From the NCBI GenBank assembly GCA_016932295.1, contig JAFGDC010000045.1, positions 1-25,572 of the forward strand: a stretch of 25,572 bases of DNA. The letters run 5' to 3'. Shown piece after piece: positions 1 through 8,426 of the stretch (its first letter is position 1; the number at the start of each line of letters is the position of its first letter). The position numbers and the translations under genes were made by a program. This DNA is from a candidate division CSSED10-310 bacterium. GTDB lineage: Bacteria; CSSED10-310; JAFGDC01. Under the pieces are notes generated by a model. That model was not told the origin of the DNA, ran no database searches, and worked only from the letters and a program-made list of their open reading frames with translations.

Positions 1-411
1 CGCCAACAACAACCGCCGGCGCTGGTCGTCCCATACGGCAAGCCCGTAAATCCCCTCGATCCGGGGCAGCATCTCCAGACCATATTCCTCATAAAGGTGC
101 ACCAGGACTTCGGTATCGCTTTGCGAGGTGAACCGGTGACCACGAGCGGCCAAGTCGTCTCGTAAGGCGCGATGATTATAGATTTCGCCGTTTAAAACCG
201 CCCATACGGAGGCATCCTCGCTGCGCGCGGGTTGATCGCCCCCAGTGGGATCGACGATGGCCAGGCGGGATGATGCCAGGCCGGCGCCGGCATGTCCGTA
301 GACACCCCGTCCGTCCGGTCCCCGGTGCGCCAGCCGTGATGCCATTTCCTGCAACAAGCTGTCCGGATCCCGAATCCCCTGCTCAGATGCAAATCCCGCT
401 ATTCCACACAT
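1..411 (-). CDS. asnB: Asparagine synthase (glutamine-hydrolysing), N-terminal part, cut by the window edge
   Basis: The 137 codons visible encode the class II glutamine amidotransferase (Ntn-hydrolase) domain, which releases ammonia from glutamine for the synthetase domain that would lie to the left of the window. The protein starts MCGIAGF, so the Cys after the initiator Met is the nucleophile; this fixes the start at 411. Other family landmarks are the SRLAIVD segment (conserved Arg), NGEIYNH (Asn/Gly of the oxyanion region) and SDTEVL (conserved Asp). The ribosome binding site is weak, with only a GAGCGG next to the ATG and an AAGGAAG about 15 bases upstream. An AsnB-like protein may serve asparagine biosynthesis or, in polysaccharide or secondary-metabolite loci, amidation of a substrate; the visible part cannot distinguish these. 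Family assignment is certain, exact role is not. Confidence 0.95.
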   Translation of the reverse strand, partial: MCGIAGFASEQGIRDPDSLLQEMASRLAHRGPDGRGVYGHAGAGLASSRLAIVDPTGGDQPARSEDASVWAVLNGEIYNHRALRDDLAARGHRFTSQSDTEVLVHLYEEYGLEMLPRIEGIYGLAVWDDQRRRLLLA

Positions 412-421
412 CCGCTCGTCA

Positions 422-538
422 CTACTTTCTTCCTTGGTCCAACCGCTCGATCTCTCCGATGGTCATGTACGTGTACCGTTTCCCGGCTGGATAATCAAGA
501 CCGGCGGGTGTCCCAAATCCCCCACATGTTTTTCTCAC
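422..538 (-). CDS. Possible 38-codon ORF immediately upstream of asnB
   Basis: A GTG at 538 opens a frame (VRKTCGGFGTPAGLDY at its start, MTIGEIERLDQGRK at its end) that stops at 422-424, ten bases before the asnB start. The end of the peptide has a protein-like composition and the tight spacing would suit a leader peptide or a small co-translated gene. Against it, there is no Shine-Dalgarno sequence before the GTG, a second frame across the same bases is also open for 20 codons, and I recognise no family. The frame continues open upstream of the GTG to about 630, so it could also be the end of a decayed longer gene. Confidence 0.2.
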   Translation of the reverse strand: MRKTCGGFGTPAGLDYPAGKRYTYMTIGEIERLDQGRK

Positions 539-569
539 TTCATACGATAGAAGGGAAAGCGCTAGTTTT

Positions 570-590
570 CTTTCACCATAATGGTGAAAG
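570..590. repeat. Palindrome, 10-base arms around one base
   Basis: CTTTCACCAT is followed by one base and then by its exact reverse complement ATGGTGAAAG. The very short loop makes a DNA-binding site or element end more likely than a terminator. No T-run follows on either strand. Confidence 0.6.
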
Positions 591-692
591 AGTAGGGCTT
601 TGGAACTGCCTGTCTGAGCGGCGTGTAACTACCGCAAAACGTGCGCTGAGCAAATAAAAACCTCGTTATTTCCCGATGCCCCGGAGAAATCG

Positions 693-707
693 CGGGGTCG
701 TACCCCG
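693..707. repeat. Small GC hairpin (CGGGGT-CGT-ACCCCG)
   Basis: A six-base perfect stem with a three-base loop. On the minus strand it is embedded in AAATTCGGGG...ACCCCG, resembling hairpin motifs seen in REP/RAYT-type repeats; no second copy was seen in this window. Confidence 0.4.
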
Positions 708-1205
708 AATTTGATACTTTTCGCCACAACGCATTGATTCCCAATGCCTTATGACAAAGGTAACGGGAGGCAGACACACAGAGTTGAGCATGCCGAATCG
801 TGTGGCGGGGTTTTTGGGTGCGACTCGACACGAGTGAAGCGGACAAGGCTTCAAACCTGTATCCACCCTCTTCCAATCCGCCGCACATCGATCGCGAAAC
901 CGGCTGGTTCCCAACTCGAGTTTGGTTCAGTAACCCGTTGAATCTTCCTGTATACCTGAGTACACCGGTTGGCGCAGTGAACGCGAAATCGGTGCGCAGG
1001 GTACTGCTGGGATACCAGGCCCCAGGATCCCACAAGGAAAGGTGAGAGCTTCAGTCACCGGTGGCATCCTGCCGATCCCATCCACTCGGTTCCACTGCCG
1101 TGCAACCTGTTCCCACATCATCGAAAACGGGGAAATCGCGACCGTTCCTTGCGATTGGTTTTCCGGCATACTACCATTATTCTCTTAACCATCAGAGGAA
1201 AGCAG

Positions 1206-2171
1206 GTGAAATGGATGGACAGGACAGGTTTCATACTCCGGGTGGTCATCTGCATCATGCTGGCCGGCTGTTCCTCTCCTGCGGAGGAACCGGACTCCAG
1301 CCAGACGCAGGTGGCAGCCGGGACCGAAGAACAGCCTCTGTACTACATGCCTGCGGATATCAAGCTCCTGCCGGACGGCAAGCTGCTGGTGGCCTTCGGC
1401 TGTTGTAAGTACCAAACCAACCTGGGCAACATGCTGGCAATCTTCTCCAAGGATGGAGCACTGGTGAAGGAGGTCCATAGCGGGAGCTGCGGACTGCATA
1501 CGGTGGAAGTCCTCCCTGACGGTTCGTACCTGATCTCGGAAAAAGACAATGGATCAGTTTCCATCATCGACACCGGCGGTGACACCACATGGAGCTTCCA
1601 ACCGACTGATATTCAGAACTTCGCGCCCAATGACGCCGTGTATTCAAGTCACGGCACATTCCTGATCAGCGATTGCGCGGGACGGTTGCTGGAGGTGGAC
1701 AGGGATAAACAGGTCAAGTGGATGTTCAATGCGGGAGACAACTTTCAGGTGCATGATGTGGATGAATTACCAGACGGCAATCTGCTGTTCTGCATGTCGG
1801 GCATGAACCGGGTGGTGGAGATCGACCGCGCCGGCGAGATGGTCTGGGAATACGCCAAGGATCTGGATTGGCCCCGCAATGTCGTGAGATTGGAGAACGG
1901 ACACACATTGATCACCGATAAGCGTCGTTGTATAGAACTGAATACCGACGACCAGATCATATGGGAGGTTCCCATCGGAGGCTACAACACCCTCCGTGCC
2001 GATGACGGCCACACAATCATCTGCACCACCAAAGGCATCATCAAGGTGAATCACGCCGGGGAGACGATCTGGAATCTCAGGTTCAAGATGCCGCCCGACA
2101 TCAGAACCATGACCGGCGGGCTCACCGAGGAACAAGTCGAGAATCTCAGGATGATCGGCTACATCGACTGA
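1206..2171 (+). CDS. Exported lipoprotein with an arylsulfotransferase/PQQ-like beta-propeller
   Basis: The N-terminus (basic start, hydrophobic stretch, then IMLAGC followed by SS) is a lipoprotein signal with a good lipobox, so the mature protein should be anchored to a membrane by its Cys. The rest is a beta-propeller: recurring blades of the form 'LPDGNLLF...NRVVEIDRAGEMVWEY' and 'LENGHTLIT...IELNTDDQIIWEV', the D-G-hydrophobic then G-x-x-x-W pattern seen in arylsulfotransferase-like and PQQ-like propellers. No catalytic assignment is possible from the motif set visible. The chain ends ENLRMIGYID, a tail typical of sulfatase-like proteins rather than propellers. GTG at 1206 has AGAGGA six bases upstream; ATG at 1215 with AGGTG is nearly as good. 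It stands alone on the plus strand and converges on the radical SAM gene. Confidence 0.85.
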   Translation: MKWMDRTGFILRVVICIMLAGCSSPAEEPDSSQTQVAAGTEEQPLYYMPADIKLLPDGKLLVAFGCCKYQTNLGNMLAIFSKDGALVKEVHSGSCGLHTVEVLPDGSYLISEKDNGSVSIIDTGGDTTWSFQPTDIQNFAPNDAVYSSHGTFLISDCAGRLLEVDRDKQVKWMFNAGDNFQVHDVDELPDGNLLFCMSGMNRVVEIDRAGEMVWEYAKDLDWPRNVVRLENGHTLITDKRRCIELNTDDQIIWEVPIGGYNTLRADDGHTIICTTKGIIKVNHAGETIWNLRFKMPPDIRTMTGGLTEEQVENLRMIGYID

Positions 2172-2184
2172 CATCCGTTCAGTC
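2166..2184. terminator. Hairpin covering the stop codons of two convergent genes
   Basis: GACTGA (2166-2171) pairs with TCAGTC (2179-2184) across a seven-base loop. The arms contain the TGA of the lipoprotein gene and, on the other strand, the TGA of the radical SAM gene. No T-tract follows, so intrinsic termination is only a possibility. Confidence 0.35.
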
Positions 2185-3597
2185 CAGTCGTTTCCGCACG
2201 AAACCGACGGCCTTAAGCAGATAGAGCGCGTGCGGTATCACCTGAACAAACCAGCGTGGATTTTTCACCAGGACATGCCTGAGAAACTGAACAAATACCG
2301 CCGGATGGCCGAAGTATCGTTTACTGCAGACATCCACCAGCCGTTTGACCTCGATCTCCGACAGATCGCACACCGGGGAATCCTCGTATTGCTTCTCTAT
2401 GGCGGAGCCCTCCAGGACGGCAAGGGAAAAAAACAAGGCATAGTGAGGTCGAATCTTCAAGGCATACTCGAAGTTTTCCCTGACTGTTTCCACATTCTCA
2501 TCGGGCAGTCCGAGGATGAATTCGACCACTGTGGTGATTCCCAGGCGCTTGGCGGCCTTGACGAGCAGAGCCAGTCTGCTGGGATCGGAGGGTCGCCGCC
2601 CGATCCGCCGGAGAATGCGCGGATTGGCTGATTGAAGACCAGGGATGATCATATCCAGGCCGACATCACGCAGGCGTCGCAAGGTCCCTTCAGGATCCCA
2701 GTTGAAGCTGAGGGGGCTGAGCATGCAGTTGAACCGCAGGTCATAGTTTCTATCCCGGAGTCCGGCGATGAACCGTTCGACCCAGACGCGATGGGAGCCG
2801 AACAAGTCGTCCTTGAAACCGATGTAGCGAATTCCGAAGTGCTCCACCAGGTAGTCGATTTCAGCCAGGACATTGGCCGGACTCCGGCGTCTCAGTCCGC
2901 CCCAGATATCGTGGGTAGTGCAGAAGCTGCAATGGAAAGGACATCCCCTGGAGGTGATCATGGTGGAATACGGTTTCCTGAAGCCGACAACATGGTAGTC
3001 ATGGTACAGATCGATGGGATAGGCCGATCGGTCGGGAAACGGCAGTTCATCGAGATCGAGTATGGGTTCCTGGGGCGGCAGGCGTCGAATCTCACCATCG
3101 AATCGACCGGAAATACCCCGCAGTCGGCTGCGCGGACGTTCGCCCCGGAGATACTCGGCAAGCTGCACCACGGTTCTTTCGCCTTCACCCCGGCAAACAT
3201 AATCCGCTCCCGCCTCCAGGTAGAACAAATCATCGAAATAACCCGGTCCGCCGATAACGGTTATGAGATCCGGGCAGCGCCGGCGCAGTGAAGCGAGCAC
3301 GAACGCCAGTCCTTCACGAATATAGTGATGCGCATAGAATCCCATGAACAATGTCGGCTGTGTCTGGTGCATGCGTTGCAGTCCATCGATGGTGATGTCC
3401 TCGAACGAGCCGTCCAGCAGGCGCGTGTTGTTACCGGCCTTGTTGAGCACCGCCACGAGGTATTGCAAGCCAAGCAGGGGAACTCTCTTCATGCCGTAGT
3501 CGGTGCGTTCCGACATGATGTAGCCGGGTTCGATCATGGGCAGATAGACCAGGATGATTTCCTTCGAGTCCGGGTACATGCAGCGCGGTTTATTCAT
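2179..3597 (-). CDS. B12-binding-domain radical SAM protein
   Basis: A 472-residue protein with the architecture of cobalamin-dependent radical SAM enzymes. Residues about 12-150 form a Rossmann-like B12-binding domain (LLGLQYLVAVL near 41, IGGPGY near 115, GEGE near 137; no DxHxxG motif, as is usual in this class). The radical SAM core follows, with the [4Fe-4S] motif SRGCPFHCSFC giving Cys219, Cys223 and Cys226. The C-terminal 80 residues are basic and aromatic. Members perform methylations, ring rearrangements or C-S bond formation on lipids, antibiotics or hopanoids; the substrate cannot be read from the sequence. ATG 3597 has only a poor ribosome binding site; another ATG lies six codons on. 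It begins 56 bases after the stop of FTCD on the same strand, so co-transcription is plausible. Confidence 0.92.
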   Translation of the reverse strand: MNKPRCMYPDSKEIILVYLPMIEPGYIMSERTDYGMKRVPLLGLQYLVAVLNKAGNNTRLLDGSFEDITIDGLQRMHQTQPTLFMGFYAHHYIREGLAFVLASLRRRCPDLITVIGGPGYFDDLFYLEAGADYVCRGEGERTVVQLAEYLRGERPRSRLRGISGRFDGEIRRLPPQEPILDLDELPFPDRSAYPIDLYHDYHVVGFRKPYSTMITSRGCPFHCSFCTTHDIWGGLRRRSPANVLAEIDYLVEHFGIRYIGFKDDLFGSHRVWVERFIAGLRDRNYDLRFNCMLSPLSFNWDPEGTLRRLRDVGLDMIIPGLQSANPRILRRIGRRPSDPSRLALLVKAAKRLGITTVVEFILGLPDENVETVRENFEYALKIRPHYALFFSLAVLEGSAIEKQYEDSPVCDLSEIEVKRLVDVCSKRYFGHPAVFVQFLRHVLVKNPRWFVQVIPHALYLLKAVGFVRKRLD

Positions 3598-3653
3598 ACG
3601 GTCAACACCATCGATGGGAACAGCCGTCCATCCCCATCGCTTCGGGTATGATC

Positions 3654-5327
3654 CTATACCTCCAGTTTTTCGCGCACTCGCGTCCTGATACGCTCGAGAC
3701 CGGCAAGTACTTCGTCCAGGATGCTTTTTGCTCGCGCCTTGAGGTCAACGGCCAGGCTGCTGTCGAGGCCTTGCAGATTGATCAGGACATTGTAATAAGC
3801 GCCCTCGGCGGCGGTGATGAGAGAAAGGGCGGCAACACCGGCGTCACTCAGACTGTTTTGATTCCCGTGTTCCGCCACGCTGCCGATGGGCGCAATGAGC
3901 AGCCGGCAGCGGTCCAGGACACCGAAAGGGATCATGGTGGCTTCGAGGTTGGCGGCAGCCAGGGCGTTGTTCCTGGCTTCCTTTTGCTCCGTGGTTTTCC
4001 GACGCATCCGCATTGCCGCCATGACCTTGTTGAATGCCTGTGTATCCCGGTCGATATCCGCCAGGAAGGCATACTTGTGGGCCATGGCCTTTGCACCCTC
4101 TGACACCATCTCAGGCCAGACCTCTTCATATCCCTCCTTGCCGTGAGTGAGGGCCGCCACCATCGCTGCCAGCGAACCGGCCAGGGCGCCTGAAAGCGCC
4201 GCCACGGATCCTCCCCCGGGCGCCGGGGAATCGCTCGACAGTTCGTCCGCAAAGCCCGCCACGGTCATGGCGACAAGCGCGGAAGGATCACCGCTGAACT
4301 GATACTCGATGATCTTCTTGCCGGGGTCGAACGGCGATACTGAATCCAATCCCATGGACTGAACCGCCAGCCTGATGAGTTCAGCCTCGGTGACAGCCGG
4401 TGTTTTTCCCTGGCGCTCCAGGTAATACCTGCCCGCCATGAGAATGGCGTCCTTCGGCATGAGCCCCACCAGTTCGCTGCCGGTGACCCGCATCCCAAAC
4501 TGCCCGGCGAACCTGCTCACTTCCTCAAACGCAACATGAGGAGGAGTCACCTTGTAGTTGGTAAGGTTGATGCTCACCTGGGCACAGCCATATTCCGGTA
4601 TGAACCATCCTACCGCCCGACACTCCTGAAGTGTCCCGGGTATTTTCACCACATCGCCTTCCCCATCCTTGACCACGTTGCCCTCGTCATCACGGCTCGG
4701 TCTGCCGCCTTCGCGGATGTGCACCGCAACCTTGTGTGCCAGGCGCTTGTCCTTGGTGTTGAGGTTCACATTGTAGGCGATGAGAAATTCCCGAGCGCCG
4801 ATGACGGCGGCGCCGGTTGAGGGATTGAAAACAGCCGGTCCGAAATCCGGTTTCCACAGAGGATCATTGAGTTTGTCCTCGAGTGCTTCGTACTCGCCTT
4901 TCCTGATATCGGCCAGGCTCCGCCGCGCCGGACTCGTGGCGGCGGCTTCGTACAGATACACCGGAATACCAAGTTCCCCACCGACCCGTTCACCCACTTC
5001 ACGAGCGATCGCCACGCAGTCATCCATGGTGACTCCCGAAACCGGCACGAAGGGACAGACATCGGTGGCACCCATACGCGGATGCGCGCCGCTGTGCCGG
5101 CTCATGTCGATCAACTGAGCCGCCCGCTTGATCGCCTTGAAGGCAGCCTCTTTGACCGCCTCCGGTGTGCCGATGAAGGTCACGACAGTGCGGTTCGTAT
5201 CCGCCCCCGGATCGACATCCAGCAGCCGGGCATTCTCCGTCTCGACAATTTCCCTTGTGATGGCATCGATGACAGCCATATCCCGGCCTTCACTAAAATT
5301 CGGCACGCATTCCACAAGCTTCAACAT
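3654..5327 (-). CDS. ftcD: Bifunctional glutamate formimidoyltransferase / formimidoyltetrahydrofolate cyclodeaminase
   Basis: A 557-residue fusion matching animal FTCD in length and order. The transferase half (about 1-330) moves the formimino group of N-formimino-glutamate, the last step of histidine breakdown, to tetrahydrofolate; the cyclodeaminase half (about 355-557) converts it to methenyl-THF plus ammonia. The start MLKLVECVPNFSEG and the DMSRHSGAHPRMGATDV block are diagnostic, with His82 in the position of the catalytic His82 of the mammalian enzyme. The APGGGSVAAL segment (GGGS at 371-374) marks the cyclodeaminase. ATG 5327 is chosen because GGGGGAG lies just upstream and the family starts here; an upstream in-frame ATG at 5363 would add 12 unconserved residues. 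A charged insert around residues 211-228 is longer than in the animal protein. No other histidine-degradation gene is in the window. Confidence 0.96.
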   Translation of the reverse strand: MLKLVECVPNFSEGRDMAVIDAITREIVETENARLLDVDPGADTNRTVVTFIGTPEAVKEAAFKAIKRAAQLIDMSRHSGAHPRMGATDVCPFVPVSGVTMDDCVAIAREVGERVGGELGIPVYLYEAAATSPARRSLADIRKGEYEALEDKLNDPLWKPDFGPAVFNPSTGAAVIGAREFLIAYNVNLNTKDKRLAHKVAVHIREGGRPSRDDEGNVVKDGEGDVVKIPGTLQECRAVGWFIPEYGCAQVSINLTNYKVTPPHVAFEEVSRFAGQFGMRVTGSELVGLMPKDAILMAGRYYLERQGKTPAVTEAELIRLAVQSMGLDSVSPFDPGKKIIEYQFSGDPSALVAMTVAGFADELSSDSPAPGGGSVAALSGALAGSLAAMVAALTHGKEGYEEVWPEMVSEGAKAMAHKYAFLADIDRDTQAFNKVMAAMRMRRKTTEQKEARNNALAAANLEATMIPFGVLDRCRLLIAPIGSVAEHGNQNSLSDAGVAALSLITAAEGAYYNVLINLQGLDSSLAVDLKARAKSILDEVLAGLERIRTRVREKLEV

Positions 5328-5390
5328 ATGACTCCCCCTGCTGATCTGAATCAGGTTGATCATCCGCCTGGTACGGACCGCGAATTGAGT

Positions 5391-5418
5391 ATTGTATTAC
5401 ACCGCGAGGGACACGCAA
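5391..5418 (-). promoter_or_regulatory. Candidate promoter for ftcD
   Basis: On the minus strand a TACAAT -10 (5391-5396) lies 16 bases from a weak -35 TTGCGT (5413-5418). The position, 64 bases before the start codon, is suitable. The -10 is good and the -35 poor. Confidence 0.35.
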
Positions 5419-5492
5419 GTGCAATCTCCCCGATAGCCGTTTGCACCATGAAATGATCAGGCGCACGAAAGGATCGGCGGAGTCTTCCCCGG

Positions 5493-5521
5493 TTGTCACG
5501 TCATGCTCTCGAGACTATTCC
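5493..5521 (+). promoter_or_regulatory. Weak candidate promoter for the secreted protein gene
   Basis: TTGTCA (5493-5498) and TATTCC (5516-5521) are 17 bases apart, about 85 bases before the start codon at 5607. The -35 is five of six to consensus, the -10 only three of six. Confidence 0.25.
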
Positions 5522-5606
5522 GCCATCCTTGCCGCCGGCAGCCCGACAACTTGCGAAGCGACCGCCGTCAAGTGTACAGTGAATGGCAGTTGGGGAGGAT
5601 CATGGA

Positions 5607-8426
5607 ATGAAGAAGGGCATGAAGAAGGCCGCGGGTCTGGTACTGTTGTCCATGTCCATGGTGATCCCGAGTCATGCGGACAGGGAGGTTGCGGTCCACC
5701 GTTTGGAAAACGACCTGGCGGCGTATTCCTTCAGCGTTGGCGCCAGTTCCATATGCCTGGACTCGATCGAAGACAAGCATACCGGAACGGAGTATCTCTT
5801 CGGCGGCGAACTGTGGCGCCTGACATTCTACTCACCCAGCCTCCAGCACACCCTGCGCCTGGACAATCTGCAGAACGCCGCCGCCTGCCAGGCGTGGTGG
5901 CAGGATCTTCCGGCGGAAGACGTGGAATTACTCGGACTCTCCGGTGAAGTGGATGACCGCTGTCTGTTCCTCGAATGGACACAGCCTCTCAGCTCCTATC
6001 ATCCGGAACCACTACAACTTTCAATCATGGTGCGGGTCACCCTCTCCCAGGGTACCGACATATCACCACGCGCCTGCTGGCGGATCTGGGTGGACAATCA
6101 ACTGGATTACCAGGACCTGGACTGGGTGCTGGTGGAGGTGACGTTCCCTCGCCTGCGGTTCATGACCACTCCTCGTGAAGGTCATGATTATCTTGCCTTC
6201 AGCCGGGAAGTGGGGCAGCTCATCAGGGATCCGGCGGAAAGTATCCTGCAGCCGTTCGAGGTGGGATACAGCAACAACAACGGGCGTGCGTCAATGCAAT
6301 TCAATGCCTATTACCGTGAATCCACGGGAGCGGGATTGTATTTCGCGACACTCGATTCCCTGAGTCGGCAGAAGACCTTCACCTTCGCCGCCGATCCGAT
6401 GTTGCCAAGTCTGCGTTGCGAGACCACTCACACCGCCCAGAATGCCATGAGCCCACTATCGATGGCGCCGCACCGATGGAATCCGGGTAACGACTACCAA
6501 CACGCCGGCATGGTGCATGTAGTCGGCCCCTTCATGGGCGATTGGTACGATGCGGCGGAAATCTACCGGCACTGGGCGTTGAATCAGTCATGGACCAGGT
6601 ACGGACGCGTCATCCAACGTGACGATCCCGGACAGCCAGGGTATCTGCAGGAATTCCTGCGCGAGGGTGAATTCCTCACGCTTTACTTCAGCCCACAGGT
6701 GGAGGAGTTCGAGTTCGATACCGAGCTGCTGCCGGCGTACCTCGAGCACTACAGAGACTACCTGGGGTTGACCGACGTGATCTTTATGATCTGGCCTTGG
6801 TGGTGGAACCGCGACATGTTCCAGGAAATGGCCGGATCACCATGGCCGCCGTCCTCACCTCTTTGGTACTATTACTTCAATTGGCCTGAATACACCGGAG
6901 GAGGTGACTTTGTCGGCGACAACCAGCCTGAGAAGCTACGCCGTCGATTCCCGGAACTCCTGGATGAACTCCACCAGATCGAGGGCTTGAATGTGCATAC
7001 GACAGTCGCGCCGGCAGGCGCCTTCTCCATCCCCTTCGATCGTTTTCTGTTCGACTGGACCACGTACCAGTCGAAGAGTCTGCAAGGCTGGCGTTCGGGG
7101 TTCCTCTGCACCGGCAGTCATGCCGCGCAGGACTACCTCGCGGCCATGCTGGGAGACTGGGAGACCTACCTGAACGGGCAACTCGACGGTGTTTACATGG
7201 GATACGGATTTTACAATCTGCCGTGTTATGACCCCACTCATGAACATTTCAACGAACACGGCGAAGCCGGAGGCTGGTCCGGGTACGCCGCCGCCATAGA
7301 GCGGTTCACCGAAGTCATGAAAGCGGCCACTCTGGGTGATGATTTCCTGGTTCTGAGCGAGGGACTGAACGAAGCCAGTTGCAGCGCTGCGGACCTGGTT
7401 TTCGTGTATCATCTGGACGGCGCTGAAAATACGCTCGGATCACCGGATGCCACCTTCGATGGCAACAACCTGTTCACCGTCCCAATGTTCCAGACGGTCT
7501 ATAACGACTACATCATCAACTCCGGGATGCTCTACCCGTTTCCCGGCATCTACTATCACAATGAATATTTCGATGGGTCATATGTCACACCATCACGGGA
7601 ATCAGATTGCGCGGGCGCCACGTTCGATTACTTTCCGCTGGATGACGCGACCGCCAGCTACCCCTCTTATGATGCCATGATCGGCATGCAGTACATGATC
7701 GGCGCCAGGATCAACATCGCCGACGTCGACCAGGCGGCAGATGAAAACGGAGCGGCCATCGAGAACGGCAGGTTCCTGGAACGGGATTCCGGGTTACCTG
7801 GCGCACCCCTCGGCAAATCACGTACATTCCTGAAACGCTTGCTGCAAAGTCAACGAAACTATGGCCTGGACGCTGCGCAACCAGCCAGGCGGTACATGGT
7901 CCTGGGCAGGATGATGCGCCCGCCGGACATCACCAACTCGGGAATGACCCCCGGCGCCACCGATACCTTGATCCAGTTCGATGATTTCTTCTACTCGCAC
8001 TGCGTGCTGATGCTGCCTCTCGCCGGAGGCGATCCCCACTCAGCCTATATACACTCGCTCAGAGTACATAATGTGCTCCGGGGTGCCTGGCGATTGCCGG
8101 AAGCGGATTCCACCCTGATCGCGCTCACCAACTGGACCAGTTTCGATCAGGCTGTCGACCTGAGCTTCGATCCCGTCGCTTACGGAATCCCCTTTTATTC
8201 ACCTTCATTTCTTGCCGAAATCGGCGCGGATGGAATTATTCCCTCGAGCATCATCGCATTCTCATCCAACCCTGGCACCGTCACCATTCCCGCGGCACAG
8301 GTGAACAAGCGCCAGGCGAAAATGTTCATTCTCTATCCCGGTCAGCCACCGGCCGATCTGGCACAGCCGTCGCCTCATCATCGAGTTGCGGACCCGTGGC
8401 AGACGCCGCCTTCCCTGATCAAATAG
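5607..8426 (+). CDS. Large secreted protein of DUF6259 type (glycoside-hydrolase-like)
   Basis: A 939-residue exported protein. ATG 5607 follows GGGGAGGA by seven bases; the N-terminus MKKGMKKAAGLVLLSMSM...SHA|D is a classical Sec signal peptide with a likely cut after SHA. The first ~300 residues are beta-rich, as in the N-terminal domain of carbohydrate-active proteins. DWYDAAEIYRHWAL near residue 313 opens the putative TIM-barrel part, which contains a Trp-rich MIWPWWWNRDMF near 394, LDGVYMGYGFYNLPCYDP near 527 and LVLSEGLNE near 583; Asp and Glu in the last two are natural candidates for catalytic acids (inference). The layout agrees with DUF6259 proteins, which I regard as uncharacterised glycosidase-like; the name is from memory and not checked. 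No membrane anchor or sorting tail was seen. It probably acts on a polysaccharide outside the cytoplasm. Confidence 0.8.
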   Translation: MKKGMKKAAGLVLLSMSMVIPSHADREVAVHRLENDLAAYSFSVGASSICLDSIEDKHTGTEYLFGGELWRLTFYSPSLQHTLRLDNLQNAAACQAWWQDLPAEDVELLGLSGEVDDRCLFLEWTQPLSSYHPEPLQLSIMVRVTLSQGTDISPRACWRIWVDNQLDYQDLDWVLVEVTFPRLRFMTTPREGHDYLAFSREVGQLIRDPAESILQPFEVGYSNNNGRASMQFNAYYRESTGAGLYFATLDSLSRQKTFTFAADPMLPSLRCETTHTAQNAMSPLSMAPHRWNPGNDYQHAGMVHVVGPFMGDWYDAAEIYRHWALNQSWTRYGRVIQRDDPGQPGYLQEFLREGEFLTLYFSPQVEEFEFDTELLPAYLEHYRDYLGLTDVIFMIWPWWWNRDMFQEMAGSPWPPSSPLWYYYFNWPEYTGGGDFVGDNQPEKLRRRFPELLDELHQIEGLNVHTTVAPAGAFSIPFDRFLFDWTTYQSKSLQGWRSGFLCTGSHAAQDYLAAMLGDWETYLNGQLDGVYMGYGFYNLPCYDPTHEHFNEHGEAGGWSGYAAAIERFTEVMKAATLGDDFLVLSEGLNEASCSAADLVFVYHLDGAENTLGSPDATFDGNNLFTVPMFQTVYNDYIINSGMLYPFPGIYYHNEYFDGSYVTPSRESDCAGATFDYFPLDDATASYPSYDAMIGMQYMIGARINIADVDQAADENGAAIENGRFLERDSGLPGAPLGKSRTFLKRLLQSQRNYGLDAAQPARRYMVLGRMMRPPDITNSGMTPGATDTLIQFDDFFYSHCVLMLPLAGGDPHSAYIHSLRVHNVLRGAWRLPEADSTLIALTNWTSFDQAVDLSFDPVAYGIPFYSPSFLAEIGADGIIPSSIIAFSSNPGTVTIPAAQVNKRQAKMFILYPGQPPADLAQPSPHHRVADPWQTPPSLIK

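Larger units (their letters stand above)
412..1205. other. Long gene-poor interval between asnB and the lipoprotein gene
   Basis: Nearly 800 bases with no open frame that resembles a known protein. Several overlapping frames of 60-157 codons are open on both strands between about 560 and 1035, but they have no good ribosome binding site, have Cys/Arg/Ser-rich compositions and overlap each other, so I do not call them genes. The interval contains a near-perfect palindrome at 570-590, a CGGGGT/ACCCCG hairpin at 693-707 and an ACTCG/CGAGT hairpin at 823-835. The minus-strand text around 690-720 (AAATTCGGGG followed by ACCCCG) resembles short sequences I associate with REP or RAYT-type elements; that link is from memory. 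The stretch may be a decayed mobile element or a structured RNA. Confidence 0.5.

Noticed and set aside
820..900. TTCAAA at about 842 as a selC (tRNA-Sec) anticodon loop, tempting because selB is present
   Set aside because: The flanking bases pair poorly (only about three of five anticodon-stem pairs), and no T-loop, long variable arm or acceptor stem could be found.
562..1035. 157-codon minus-strand frame and its rivals on both strands
   Set aside because: No ribosome site, implausible composition, mutual overlap and no recognisable domain.
2632..3291. 219-codon frame antisense to the radical SAM gene
   Set aside because: It lies entirely within a clearly coding gene of the other strand; an artefact of high GC codon bias.
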